Below are positions 16,185-25,008 of a DNA stretch of 56,121 bases, one piece after another (within the stretch, counting starts at the first letter, position 1; each line of letters starts with the position of its first letter). A program made the translations under genes and the position numbers. This DNA comes from Methylobacter sp. (GTDB lineage Bacteria; Pseudomonadota; Gammaproteobacteria; Methylococcales; Methylomonadaceae): NCBI RefSeq assembly GCF_023227905.1, contig NZ_JALOCF010000024.1, positions 1-56,121 on the forward strand. Reading direction: 5' to 3'. Under the pieces are notes generated by a model. It had not been told where the DNA came from. It made no database searches and saw only the letters and a list, made by a program, of their open reading frames with translations.

Positions 16185-17819
16185 ATGCAAATAGAAACCA
16201 TCACAACGCATCCATACCACGACCAAAACCCGGGCACATCAGGGCTCAGAAAAAAAGTTAAAGTATTTCAACAATCCGGTTATTTGGAAAATTTTGTTCA
16301 GTCAATTTTCGATTCTTTGCATGACTTTACCGGAAAAACGCTGGTACTGGGCGGGGACGGCCGGTATTTTAATAGACCGGCCATACAAACCATTATCAAA
16401 ATGGCCGCAGCCAACGGTTTCGGTGAACTTATTATAGGTCAAGGTGGGCTGTTGTCTACCCCGGCGGCATCACATATCATAAGAAAAAATAATGCCTTCG
16501 GCGGCCTGATCCTTTCCGCCAGCCACAATCCCGGCGGGCCTGACGAAGATTTCGGTATTAAATACAATGTCGGCAATGGCGGACCTGCCCCAGAAAAGTA
16601 CACCAACGCGTTTTATCAGCGCAGCCTTACCATCGACAGTTACAAAATAGCCCAAATCGAAGATATAGACCTGGATCGCATCGGCACTCAACAAATAGAC
16701 GGCCTCACCATCACTATCATCGATCCGGTCACTGATTATGCGGAGCTGATGCAGTCGATTTTCGACTTCAACTTACTCAAGCAAAGCATCAGCTCTGGTT
16801 ACATCTCGCTGCTTTTCGATGCGATGCATGCCATTACCGGCCCTTATGCAAAAAGAATATTGGTAGATATGTTGGGCGCTACGCCGGATTCGATCATCAA
16901 TGCCGAACCGTTGGAAGATTTCGGCGGCCATCACCCCGACCCCAATTTAGCACATGCCCAGGAACTTGCCGAACGCATGTTCAGCCCGGCAGCCCCGGTT
17001 TTTGGCGCAGCATCCGACGGCGACGGCGACCGCAACATGATCACCGGCAGCAACTTTTTCGTAACGCCTAGCGACAGCCTGGCCATTATGGCAGCCAACG
17101 CGCATTTAATTCCGGCTTATGCCCAAGGCTTACGCGGCGTGGCTCGTTCCATGCCCACCAGCCAGGCGGTTGACCGGGTTGCAGTTCGCTACAACATTCC
17201 CTGCTACGAAACGCCGACCGGCTGGAAATTTTTCGGCAATCTTCTCGATGCTGGCAAAATCACCTTATGCGGGGAAGAAAGTTTCGGTACCGGCTCGGAT
17301 CATGTCCGCGAAAAAGACGGTTTATGGGCGGTGCTGTTTTGGCTGAACTTAATCGCCAGAAAACGCCAGTCTGTTGCGGATATTGTGCATGAACACTGGC
17401 AAAAATTCGGCCGGGATATATATTGCCGGCATGACTACGAAGCCGTGGATATGGATATTGCCAACGGTATTGTCGAGCACCTGCGTAGCCTGTTACCAAC
17501 ATTGCAGGGGCAAACTTTCGGCGAATATACGGTTAAATATGCCGATGAATTCAGTTACGAAGACTCAGTCGACGGCAGCGTCAGCAGCAACCAAGGCATA
17601 CGCATCGGCTTTGAGAACGGTTCTCGCATAATTTTCCGTTTATCCGGAACCGGAACCGTCGGAGCAACCTTAAGGATTTACCTGGAGCGCTTTGAGGCGG
17701 ATGCCTCCAAACATGATCAGGATGCCCAAGCAGCCTTAGCTGAGTTGATCGACCTTGCCGAACAGTTTTGTGAAGTTAAAAAACGTACGGGCAGGATTGA
17801 GCCTAACGTGACCACTTAA
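16185..17819 (+). CDS. pgm: Phosphoglucomutase (alpha-D-glucose-phosphate specific)
   Basis: A 544-residue enzyme that interconverts glucose-1-phosphate and glucose-6-phosphate for glycogen and cell-envelope sugar synthesis. The phosphoserine loop LILSASHNPGG lies near residue 110, the metal-binding loop ASDGDGDRNM near 285, the sugar-binding loop CGEESFGTGSDHVREKDG near 365, and the phosphate-binding RLSGTGT near 485. These are typical of the eukaryote-like PGM1 group also found in many bacteria. The ATG at 16185 follows a good Shine-Dalgarno (AAAGGA). The gene ends next to a palindromic repeat. Confidence 0.95.
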   Translation: MQIETITTHPYHDQNPGTSGLRKKVKVFQQSGYLENFVQSIFDSLHDFTGKTLVLGGDGRYFNRPAIQTIIKMAAANGFGELIIGQGGLLSTPAASHIIRKNNAFGGLILSASHNPGGPDEDFGIKYNVGNGGPAPEKYTNAFYQRSLTIDSYKIAQIEDIDLDRIGTQQIDGLTITIIDPVTDYAELMQSIFDFNLLKQSISSGYISLLFDAMHAITGPYAKRILVDMLGATPDSIINAEPLEDFGGHHPDPNLAHAQELAERMFSPAAPVFGAASDGDGDRNMITGSNFFVTPSDSLAIMAANAHLIPAYAQGLRGVARSMPTSQAVDRVAVRYNIPCYETPTGWKFFGNLLDAGKITLCGEESFGTGSDHVREKDGLWAVLFWLNLIARKRQSVADIVHEHWQKFGRDIYCRHDYEAVDMDIANGIVEHLRSLLPTLQGQTFGEYTVKYADEFSYEDSVDGSVSSNQGIRIGFENGSRIIFRLSGTGTVGATLRIYLERFEADASKHDQDAQAALAELIDLAEQFCEVKKRTGRIEPNVTT

Positions 17820-17835
17820 TGATCTGATATGAATA

Positions 17836-17902
17836 TTCACCACGAAGACACGAAGGACACGAAGTTTTTATCTAAACTTTTTCTTCGCATCTTCGTGGTG
17901 AA
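17836..17902. repeat. CACGAAG-type palindromic repeat, copy 3
   Basis: Left arm TTCACCACGAAGACACGAAG with an extra GACACGAAG unit, AT-rich centre, right arm CTTCGCATCTTCGTGGTGAA. It lies between the convergent ends of pgm and the ZIP transporter gene. Confidence 0.88.
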
Positions 17903-17937
17903 TTAACCTGCTTAGTATTGAGCAAAAAACCTTTCGG

Positions 17938-18762
17938 CTAAACCTCAATATTATGAGCAATGCCGTGCAATGAACAGATCAACAACACCCCCATAGCAAT
18001 CAGCGCAATCTGCTGCAATGACGTCTTCATGTCGGTCTTTTTGTGCAATGACGGGATCAAATCGGCTACAGCGATATAGATAAAGCTTGAGGCCGCCAAC
18101 GCCAGAAAATACGGCAAGCTGTCATGCAAATCCGCCAAACCGAAATACGCCAGCACACCGCCCAAAACCGTGGCTAAGCTGGCAAGCACGTTGTAGAAAA
18201 GCGCTTTGCTTTTGGAGTAGCCGCTGTGCAGCAAGATCGCAAAATCGCCGACTTCCTGGGGAATTTCATGCGCGGCAACAGCCAAACTGGTCACTATGCC
18301 CAAATGCGCATCGGTCAAAAACGCGGCAGCGATTAAAACCCCATCAACAAAATTATGGATGCCGTCTCCAAGAACAATCAATGCGCCGGCCGACTTGGCT
18401 ATACCGTGGCTGTGGCTATGCCCGTGAGCATGTCCGTGATCCTCTTCATCGCCATGCGCCTCGCAGTTGCCGGAATGACAATGGCGCCAAATCAACAACT
18501 TTTCCAGCACGAAAAAACCGAGCACACCCGCCAAAATTGTCCCGGATAATGATTGAAACTGCTCAGGTTTGACTTCTGAGAAGGCTTCGGGGATCAAACC
18601 CCAAAAGGCAACCGCCAATAATGCGCCAATCGCAAAACTGATCCCGTGCGGCAATACCGCGGCCCTGCGCTGTTCAGACAGCAATAGAAAAACTGCGGCA
18701 GCCATAACGCTTAGCACGCCGCCAACCGCTGTAAAGATGATAATTAATACCAGTAAATCCAC
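17938..18762 (-). CDS. ZIP family metal transporter (zinc or related divalent metal)
   Basis: A 274-residue inner-membrane protein with about eight hydrophobic helices. The metal-path signature is in two helices: GDGIHNFVDGVLIAAAF and AVAAHEIPQEVGDFAILL, the HNFxDG and HEIPxExGD motifs of ZIP proteins. A His-rich cytosolic loop (~95-122, with repeated HGHAHGHSHSH) lies between helices 3 and 4, as in many ZIPs, and probably binds or senses metal. ZIP proteins move Zn, Fe or Mn into the cytosol. The gene is 4 bp from pgeF on the same strand, so it may be the last gene of rluD-pgeF-zip. Confidence 0.92.
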   Translation of the reverse strand: MDLLVLIIIFTAVGGVLSVMAAAVFLLLSEQRRAAVLPHGISFAIGALLAVAFWGLIPEAFSEVKPEQFQSLSGTILAGVLGFFVLEKLLIWRHCHSGNCEAHGDEEDHGHAHGHSHSHGIAKSAGALIVLGDGIHNFVDGVLIAAAFLTDAHLGIVTSLAVAAHEIPQEVGDFAILLHSGYSKSKALFYNVLASLATVLGGVLAYFGLADLHDSLPYFLALAASSFIYIAVADLIPSLHKKTDMKTSLQQIALIAMGVLLICSLHGIAHNIEV

Positions 18763-18766
18763 TACT

Positions 18767-19555
18767 TTATTCTCTCCAAATTAGCGTAGCCATACGCCCT
18801 GTTTGCTTATCCCGACGATAGGAATAAAAGCGCTCCTGTTCGGTGACTGTACAAAAACCGCCACCGTAAACCTTATCGATACCCCGCATAGCCAGATCGG
18901 TTCGAGCCAACTGATAAATGTCCGCCAGCCACTTACCGTTGCTCTTTTGTTTAAAGGCCGTCAGGAATGCAGCCGATTTTTCCAGAAAAGCATTACGCAC
19001 TTCAGCGCCGACTTCAAAACAGTCCGGGCCGATTGCAGGCCCCAGCCAAACCAGAAAATCGCTGTTTTGCATTGCCGTCAGCGTATTGCCGATCACCCCT
19101 GCCAGCAAGCCTCGCCAGCCTGCATGAATAGCGGCCACCTCACTTCCGTCGGTCGCGCAAACCAGCAGTGGCAAACAGTCCGCCGTTAGCACCGCACAGA
19201 CAACTCCGGACTCAGTCGCATAGCTGGCATCGGCTTGCTGCAAGGGTTCGGTTGCTATCGCCTGCACTGCACGATTGCTGTGGATTTGCTCCAGCCAAAC
19301 CGGGTCGCCAGGCAAACCCAGCAATTCCTTAATAGTCCGCCGATTTTGCTTAACCAGATCAGCGTCATCGCCTACATGCATGGCCGGATTCAGACTGGCA
19401 TAAGCCCCGCAACTGACCCCGCCGGTACGCAATGTAGTCGCCGCGTGAACATTGGCCGGCGCAGGCCAGCTCGGTGTCAGCCAGTGTTTATACCCAGAGG
19501 GCATAAGTTTCGTACGAGCAGGCAAGCTGCTCAACTCAGCTTTAATCCCGCTCAT
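18767..19555 (-). CDS. pgeF: Peptidoglycan editing factor PgeF (YfiH / laccase-domain family)
   Basis: A ~262-residue protein of the multicopper-oxidase_4 (YfiH) family. In E. coli PgeF removes wrongly built UDP-MurNAc-L-Ser, and homologues act on purine nucleosides. Family motifs: TTLRTGGVSCGAYASLN, DPVWLEQIHSNRAV with the conserved His, VLTADCLPLLVC with the Cys, and AAIHAGWRGLLAGV with the His. ATG at 19555 overlaps the rluD stop by 14 bp; ATG at 19504 is a shorter alternative close to the usual N-terminus. The pair rluD-pgeF, divergent from bamD, is conserved in E. coli. Confidence 0.92.
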   Translation of the reverse strand: MSGIKAELSSLPARTKLMPSGYKHWLTPSWPAPANVHAATTLRTGGVSCGAYASLNPAMHVGDDADLVKQNRRTIKELLGLPGDPVWLEQIHSNRAVQAIATEPLQQADASYATESGVVCAVLTADCLPLLVCATDGSEVAAIHAGWRGLLAGVIGNTLTAMQNSDFLVWLGPAIGPDCFEVGAEVRNAFLEKSAAFLTAFKQKSNGKWLADIYQLARTDLAMRGIDKVYGGGFCTVTEQERFYSYRRDKQTGRMATLIWRE

Positions 19556-20486
19556 TTTCCGCCAAGGCTTCCAACAGCCGGACCATATCCTCAGGCAAGG
19601 GTTGTTCCCACTCAAGATATTCATCGGTAACAGGATGCTTTAAACCCAATTTAGCCGCATGCAAGGCTTGCCGTTTGAAACTGCGCAATTCTTTTTCCAG
19701 ACGCTCACTGCAATCCGGCGGCATTTGGAAACGCCCGCCATAAACCTGGTCGCCCAGCAGCGGAAAACGAATATGCGCCATATGCACCCGGATCTGGTGG
19801 GTACGACCGGTTTCCAGCTTAACCTGAACCAGAGTATGGCGGGTAAAGCGCTGAGCAACCCGGTAATGCGTCACGGCATGCTTGCCGTTCTCCCTGACTG
19901 TATAACGCTTACGGTCGGTAGGATGCCTGCCGATAGGCTCATCGACGGTACCGCCCGCGGTCATACGGCTACGGGTAATCGCCAGATATTCGCGGGTAAT
20001 CGCCCTCTCCTGCAACTGCTCGGTTAGGCTGTTATGGGCTTGCAAGGTTTTTGCAATCATCAGCAGTCCGCTGGTTTCCTTATCGATCCTGTGCACAATG
20101 CCGGCTCTGGGTAATGTTTCCAGATTGGGATCATGATTTAGCAGCGCATTCAGCAGCGTACCGTTCCAGTTCCCTACCGCCGGATGCACAACCAAGCCTG
20201 CCGGTTTGTTCACGATCAAGATGCTTTCATCTTCAAAAATAACATCCAGCGGGATTTCTTCGGCCTCAGATGTCACCACGACTTCAGGCTCGGCATCCAG
20301 TGTTATTACTTCACCGCCGTCCAGCTTGTCCTTTGGCTTTAGCGCCAAACCGTTGACCAGCACCCGACCGGCCTTAACCCACGTTTGCAGCTTACTGCGT
20401 GAATAATCTGCAAACAGCTCCGCCAACACTTGATCTAATCGCATGCCGGCCATTTCAAATGGCACTTCCGCCGTCAATCTTGTCAT
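19542..20486 (-). CDS. rluD: 23S rRNA pseudouridine(1911/1915/1917) synthase RluD
   Basis: A 314-residue enzyme with an N-terminal S4 RNA-binding domain (RLDQVLAELFADYSRSKLQ, then GRVLVNG) and an RluA-type catalytic domain. The catalytic Asp is in RAGIVHRIDKETSGLLMIAK (~135-155), where the common HRLDKDTSG reads HRIDKETSG. Further motifs are VNKPAGLVVHP and LETGRTHQIRVHMAH. RluD modifies helix 69 of 23S rRNA. The gene is divergent from bamD, with 120 bp between the start codons. Confidence 0.95.
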   Translation of the reverse strand: MTRLTAEVPFEMAGMRLDQVLAELFADYSRSKLQTWVKAGRVLVNGLALKPKDKLDGGEVITLDAEPEVVVTSEAEEIPLDVIFEDESILIVNKPAGLVVHPAVGNWNGTLLNALLNHDPNLETLPRAGIVHRIDKETSGLLMIAKTLQAHNSLTEQLQERAITREYLAITRSRMTAGGTVDEPIGRHPTDRKRYTVRENGKHAVTHYRVAQRFTRHTLVQVKLETGRTHQIRVHMAHIRFPLLGDQVYGGRFQMPPDCSERLEKELRSFKRQALHAAKLGLKHPVTDEYLEWEQPLPEDMVRLLEALAENERD

Positions 20487-20605
20487 AACAAGTTCTTCTG
20501 ATTAACCCATTGATAAGTTATACTCGCGGGATTCTCAAGCCATCTCAAGTATCGCAGTTAAATCCAGCGAGAAAACCCCTTATATTACAGCGTGTCGTTA
20601 ACACT

Positions 20606-21454
20606 ATGCGATTAATTTTAATTAAATTCTTATTTATCTGTTGTTTAGGCCTGTCTCTTCAAGGCTGCGAGACGCTTCAAAGCCTTGGCCTCGGCTCCGG
20701 CGACGATTCGGACACCGAAGACGAGTATGCCGACTGGAACGCCGGAAAGTTTCGCGATCAAGCCAAAACGGCGCTGGACAGCGGCAATTATGACAAAGCC
20801 ATCAAGCTCTATGAAGCGCTTGAATCACGTTATCCTTTCGGCGACGAATCCGCTCAAACGCAGCTGGATGTTGCTTACGCTTATTATAAAAACGGTGATC
20901 CTGAGGCCGCACTTGCCGCCGCCGACCGCTTTATCAAAATCAACCCGCGCAGCTCCAGCGTCGATTATGCCTACTATCTAAAAGGCCTGGTTAATTACAA
21001 TCGGGGCATAGGCTTTATCGACCGCTTCCTGCCGACCGACACGTCGCAGCGCGATCCCGGCACTGCGCGCGACGCCTATGATAATTTTGCCGAACTGATC
21101 CGCAGGTTCCCGAACAGCAAATATGTCGCCGACGCCCAACAACGCATGATTGCGCTCAAAAACAATCTGGCGATGTATGAAGTCCACGTTGCCCGTTTTT
21201 ACATGAAACGCAAAGCCTATGTTGCCGCCGTCAACCGCGCGTCTACCGTCGTTGACAAATACCAACGCACTCCAGCAGTTCCTTATGCGCTGCAAATCAT
21301 GCAGGAAGCCTATACTAAACTTGAACTGCCGGATCTTGCCAAAGATACCGCCCGAGTCTACGAGTTAAACTATCCGAACGGTCCGCCGGTACCCGAACAT
21401 AAAGATTCGACGTTTTCGCACAAGGTTTGGGATTTTATCGGTCTGGAAAAATAG
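20606..21454 (+). CDS. bamD: Outer-membrane assembly factor BamD
   Basis: A 282-residue lipoprotein with lipobox SLQGC (Cys21). The mature part is a TPR-type solenoid (DQAKTALDSGNYDKAIKLYEAL, then YPFGDESAQTQLDVAYAYYKNGDP and FPNSKYVADAQQRM) typical of BamD/ComL. BamD is an essential part of the BAM machine that inserts beta-barrel proteins into the outer membrane. The ATG at 20606 was chosen because it directly begins the signal peptide; the upstream open frame adds no conserved sequence. It is divergent from rluD-pgeF, as in E. coli, and followed by a palindromic repeat. Confidence 0.94.
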   Translation: MRLILIKFLFICCLGLSLQGCETLQSLGLGSGDDSDTEDEYADWNAGKFRDQAKTALDSGNYDKAIKLYEALESRYPFGDESAQTQLDVAYAYYKNGDPEAALAAADRFIKINPRSSSVDYAYYLKGLVNYNRGIGFIDRFLPTDTSQRDPGTARDAYDNFAELIRRFPNSKYVADAQQRMIALKNNLAMYEVHVARFYMKRKAYVAAVNRASTVVDKYQRTPAVPYALQIMQEAYTKLELPDLAKDTARVYELNYPNGPPVPEHKDSTFSHKVWDFIGLEK

Positions 21455-21469
21455 GCTAGATTTTTTAAG

Positions 21470-21537
21470 CACCACGAAGGCACGAAGAGCACGAAGTTTT
21501 ATATTTTTTCTTTCGTGTTCTTCGTGCCTTCGTGGTG
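21470..21537. repeat. CACGAAG-type palindromic repeat, copy 4
   Basis: Left arm CACCACGAAGGCACGAAGAG plus CACGAAG, AT-rich centre, right arm TTCGTGTTCTTCGTGCC followed by TTCGTGGTG. It lies between the convergent ends of bamD and priA and is nearly perfect over about 27 bp per arm. Confidence 0.9.
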
Positions 21538-21551
21538 GAGCTTTTTAAGCC

Positions 21552-23780
21552 TCAATACAAATCCACCGGATCGACATCCAGCGACCAACGCACTTTCTTC
21601 GCCAGCTTGAGCTTTTCAATAAGCGGCATCAATAGATTGAGCAACGCATGCAGTTCCGGACGCTTATTGCTCTGGAGCAGCAATTGGTAACGGTAAAGTC
21701 CTGCCCGCCGAGCCATCGGGGCCGCAACCGGCCCTAAAATCTGGACATGGCCATTGCTATGTCCCTGCGCTAACTCCACCACCGCTTGCAAAAACAGCTG
21801 CGGCATTTCGGCATCGGTAGCCTGCACTCTTAATAACGCCTGGTAGCTGAACGGCGGTAAGGATGCTTCTTTGCGCTCCGCCAGCGCGGTTTTGGCAAAG
21901 CTGTTGTACCCTTGTCTGATCAACGTTGTTAATAAGGGATGCTCCGGCTGCCGTGTTTGCATAATGACCCGGCCGGTTTTTTCCGCACGCCCGGCGCGGC
22001 CTGAAACCTGCACGATCATTTGCGCCAGCTTTTCCGGGGCATGAAAATCAATGCTGAACAGGCCGCTATCCACATCCAGTATCGCCACCAGCGTCACATT
22101 CGGGAAATGGTGGCCTTTCGCCAGCATTTGCGTACCTAAAATAATATCCACTGCGCCCTGATTGATTTGCTGCAAATAATCTTCCAATGAACCTTTGCGC
22201 TGAGTGGAATCCCGGTCCAGGCGCACAATCACTTTGTCGGCAAATAATTCCGTCAACACTTTTTCCACGCGTTCGGTGCCCAATCCCAACGGCGTCAGTT
22301 CCCCGGTTTTGCAGGCTGGACATTGTTTAATCAGGCGCCGCTCCTGTCCGCAATGATGACACCGTAATATGCCTTCGTCATAATGAATCACCAGATTGGC
22401 GTCGCAACGCCGGCAGCGCGCAACCCAGCCGCAGCCATGACAGATCAGGGTCGGCGCAAAACCGCGCCGGTTCAGGAACAATAACACCTGCTCGTTTTTT
22501 GCCAAGGTAAGGCGCATCTCCGTAATCAGCGCTTCGGACAACCCCTCCTGCATGCGCTTGTTCCTGATATCCAACAGCTGCAACGCCGGCGCTATGGCAT
22601 TTCCTGCCCTTTCCGGTAAATGCAGCAAACGGTAACGCTTGTTCTCGACATTTTGCAGACTTTCCAGCGCAGGCGTCGCAGAACCCAGCAATACCGGAAT
22701 ATTCAACAGCTTGCCGCGCACCACAGCGACATCGCGGGCGGAAAAACGGAAACCTTCCTGTTGCTTGAATGAGGCATCGTGTTCCTCATCGAGAATAATC
22801 AAGCCCGGATTTTTCAACGGCGTGAACAGCGCAGACCGCGTGCCCAACAAAATCGAACATTCGCCCCGCTGCATGGCAATCCAGGCGCAAGCCCGTTGCC
22901 GGTCGGTCAGCTTGGAATGGGAAATGGCGATACTGGCGTTAAACCGCTGCCGGAAACGGTCTTCGAGCTGGGGCGTCAGGGTAATTTCCGGCAACAACAC
23001 CAAAACCTGCTGCCCCCGTTCCAGCACAGTCCGAATAATCTGCATATACACTTCGGTTTTGCCGCTGCCGGTCACGCCCTCCAGCAAAAAAACATCAAAC
23101 TGCCCCAGGCTGTCGCATACGGCCGTTATCGCTGCTTGCTGTTGGGGATTACACAGCAGGGCATTATTCTTGATTATCGGTTCATTGCTCTTTATCCCGA
23201 GTTCCGATGCCGCAAGCTGTAGCAATTGCTTCTCTACCAGTTGCTTTACCGAAGCGCGCCAATTCGCATTCCATGCGGACAGCTCCGCTTCGGACAAACT
23301 GTTTTGATGCGCCTGAAACTTCTCCAGTACGCTTTTTTGCTTGGGCGAGCGCTTGAGCTGCCCACTATCGGCAGCCTTGCCCAGTTCTGTCAGCACATAA
23401 CGTTTTTCCGTCTGAATAACGGCCGATTTGCCCTGCCGTAGCGCCACCGGAAAAGCGGCGCTGAAAACTTCCCCTAACGGGTGATGGTAATAACGGCTGG
23501 CCCAATGCAGCAGCGCCAGGTCTTTTGCCGACAACAGCGGCTTTTCGTCCAGTATCCGTTCGATGCGTTTTAATTTACCGATGTCTATATCGCTATGCTG
23601 GACGCACTCGATCAAAAAAGCGATTTTTTTGGCTTTTCCAAAAGGCACTTCCAGGCGAGTGCCCGGTTTGATATGGATTGACTCAAGCTGTTCCGGAGCT
23701 AGATAATCAAATAATCGATAGACAGGTACCGCAATTGCAACCCTGAAAATAAGCTCATTCTCGTTTTGCCACTTAGCCAT
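21552..23780 (-). CDS. priA: Primosomal replication protein N' (PriA helicase)
   Basis: A 742-residue DNA helicase that reloads the replisome at stalled forks. The N-terminal 3'-DNA-binding region (VAIAVPVYRLFDYLAPEQ) is followed by the Walker A motif VTGSGKTEVY (~240), the DEEH-box LDEEHDASFKQ (~340), a zinc-binding insert with four CxxC pairs (CHGCGW, CRRC, CHHC, CPAC, ~455-495) and helicase motifs V-VI (TQMLAKGHHFPN, then QVSGRAGRAEKTG). The length is normal for PriA. It stands alone, convergent with bamD. A DnaA-box-like palindrome lies 60-85 bp before its start. Confidence 0.97.
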   Translation of the reverse strand: MAKWQNENELIFRVAIAVPVYRLFDYLAPEQLESIHIKPGTRLEVPFGKAKKIAFLIECVQHSDIDIGKLKRIERILDEKPLLSAKDLALLHWASRYYHHPLGEVFSAAFPVALRQGKSAVIQTEKRYVLTELGKAADSGQLKRSPKQKSVLEKFQAHQNSLSEAELSAWNANWRASVKQLVEKQLLQLAASELGIKSNEPIIKNNALLCNPQQQAAITAVCDSLGQFDVFLLEGVTGSGKTEVYMQIIRTVLERGQQVLVLLPEITLTPQLEDRFRQRFNASIAISHSKLTDRQRACAWIAMQRGECSILLGTRSALFTPLKNPGLIILDEEHDASFKQQEGFRFSARDVAVVRGKLLNIPVLLGSATPALESLQNVENKRYRLLHLPERAGNAIAPALQLLDIRNKRMQEGLSEALITEMRLTLAKNEQVLLFLNRRGFAPTLICHGCGWVARCRRCDANLVIHYDEGILRCHHCGQERRLIKQCPACKTGELTPLGLGTERVEKVLTELFADKVIVRLDRDSTQRKGSLEDYLQQINQGAVDIILGTQMLAKGHHFPNVTLVAILDVDSGLFSIDFHAPEKLAQMIVQVSGRAGRAEKTGRVIMQTRQPEHPLLTTLIRQGYNSFAKTALAERKEASLPPFSYQALLRVQATDAEMPQLFLQAVVELAQGHSNGHVQILGPVAAPMARRAGLYRYQLLLQSNKRPELHALLNLLMPLIEKLKLAKKVRWSLDVDPVDLY

Positions 23781-24100
23781 AATGTTTGAATAATTTATGA
23801 GGTTTTACGCCTAAGTATTTATACGTATTCGACTATTCGAGTTACCCACAGAAGCTGTGGATAACTCTGTGTAAAAATAGTTTTCAGCCGTCCTTACTAC
23901 CGGTTTTTATTAAAGTTTTTTTAACTTGAACATTTTTTACGCACGAATAATTATTACTTGTATTTCAAATACTTAGTATTGCGTGGCACAGTAAATATCA
24001 GCTGTCCTGCTATTTAAATTTTGTCTTGACTTAATGCCAATCCAATATGTGGATTTAAATTGAAAATTTGGGTGCACAACCTCACAAAGACGAATTAAAT
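23781..24100. other. AT-rich intergenic region between priA and the methyltransferase-like gene
   Basis: About 320 bp without an open frame that I can support. It contains the priA leader with the inverted DnaA-box-like pair and several AT-rich hexamers usable as promoters on the minus strand (for example TATAAA near 23820). No RNA gene was recognised. Confidence 0.5.
23841..23865. promoter_or_regulatory. Inverted pair of DnaA-box-like sequences upstream of priA
   Basis: GTTACCCACAG (23841-23851) and CTGTGGATAAC (23855-23865) form an inverted repeat. The right half read on the minus strand contains TTATCCACA, the perfect DnaA 9-mer; the left half has TTACCCACA, one mismatch. It may link priA expression to DnaA, or may simply be a hairpin in the leader. 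Confidence 0.45.
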
Positions 24101-24907
24101 TCACCGAGGCTTAATGAATTTAATGGTCATCCTGTCGCTTTCGCCGATAGCCTGATATTTTTTCCTGTCTTTATCCTTGAGTTTTAAAGCAGGGGGCAAC
24201 GTCCAGACGCCTTCGGGATAATCCTTGCTATCTTTGCTGTTGGCATTGATTTCAGATTTATCAAGGAACTCAAAGCCCGCATTTCTGGCCAGCGCAATCA
24301 CATAATCCTCGCTGACATAACCGGATAAGGCCTTGGTATCCTGCGGTTTTAACGTTGAGTTTCTATGCTCCACGACGCCCAAAATCCCGCCGGGCTTTAA
24401 TGCCTTATACATCGCATTAAATACGGCTGCGGCTTGATCGTCTTTCATCCAATTATGCACGTTCCGAAATGTTAAAACCCGGTCAACCGAACCATCCGGC
24501 GCTATTTGCATAAATTTTGGCGGCTGCAATACGCTTAACTCAACTTTGCCGTACACTTTCGGCTGCATTTTCAACTTGTTAACAAACTCATGCAGGTTCT
24601 TTCTAAAATACGGCTCATCGGCATCGGCTGAAAAATGCGCCGCATACAGTTTGCCGTGAGCTTTCAGATAAGGCGCTAAAATTTCCATGTACCACCCTTC
24701 GCCCGGCCAAATTTCGATCACCGTCATGTTGTCCTTGACGTCAAAAAACTCCAGCGTTTGCTGAGGATGCCGATATTTATCCCTGTTCTTATGCTCGGCA
24801 GAACGCTGCTTTCCGTCGATTGCCCGAGATAAGGCGTTTGGCTTTTCGGCAGCGTACGACAAGGAAAAACTGCTGACCATCAAAAATGCCAATAAAATCT
24901 TGTTCAT
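24101..24907 (-). CDS. Class I SAM-dependent methyltransferase-like protein with a signal peptide
   Basis: A 268-residue protein with a clear cleavable signal peptide (KILLAFLMVSSFSLSYAA, cleavage near residue 19). The mature part has a Rossmann methyltransferase core: motif I VIEIWPGEGWYMEILAPYL (~63-81), VDRVLTFRNVHNW (~140-152, motif IV position) and LKPGGILGVVEHRN (~168-181, motif V/VI). SAM is not expected in the periplasm, so either it is exported as a binding protein, works on another ligand, or the hydrophobic start is a membrane anchor. Homologues with this layout are known as conserved proteins of unassigned function. No clear partner gene is adjacent. Confidence 0.78.
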   Translation of the reverse strand: MNKILLAFLMVSSFSLSYAAEKPNALSRAIDGKQRSAEHKNRDKYRHPQQTLEFFDVKDNMTVIEIWPGEGWYMEILAPYLKAHGKLYAAHFSADADEPYFRKNLHEFVNKLKMQPKVYGKVELSVLQPPKFMQIAPDGSVDRVLTFRNVHNWMKDDQAAAVFNAMYKALKPGGILGVVEHRNSTLKPQDTKALSGYVSEDYVIALARNAGFEFLDKSEINANSKDSKDYPEGVWTLPPALKLKDKDRKKYQAIGESDRMTIKFIKPR

Positions 24908-25008
24908 GTTATTTGTTCCAATTAGGTAACTTTTTGTAGGGGAGACAATTCGCGCCGATGACGACGCTTAGCGGTTATTATCCGGGCGGATGCAACTTGC
25001 CCTTGCGG

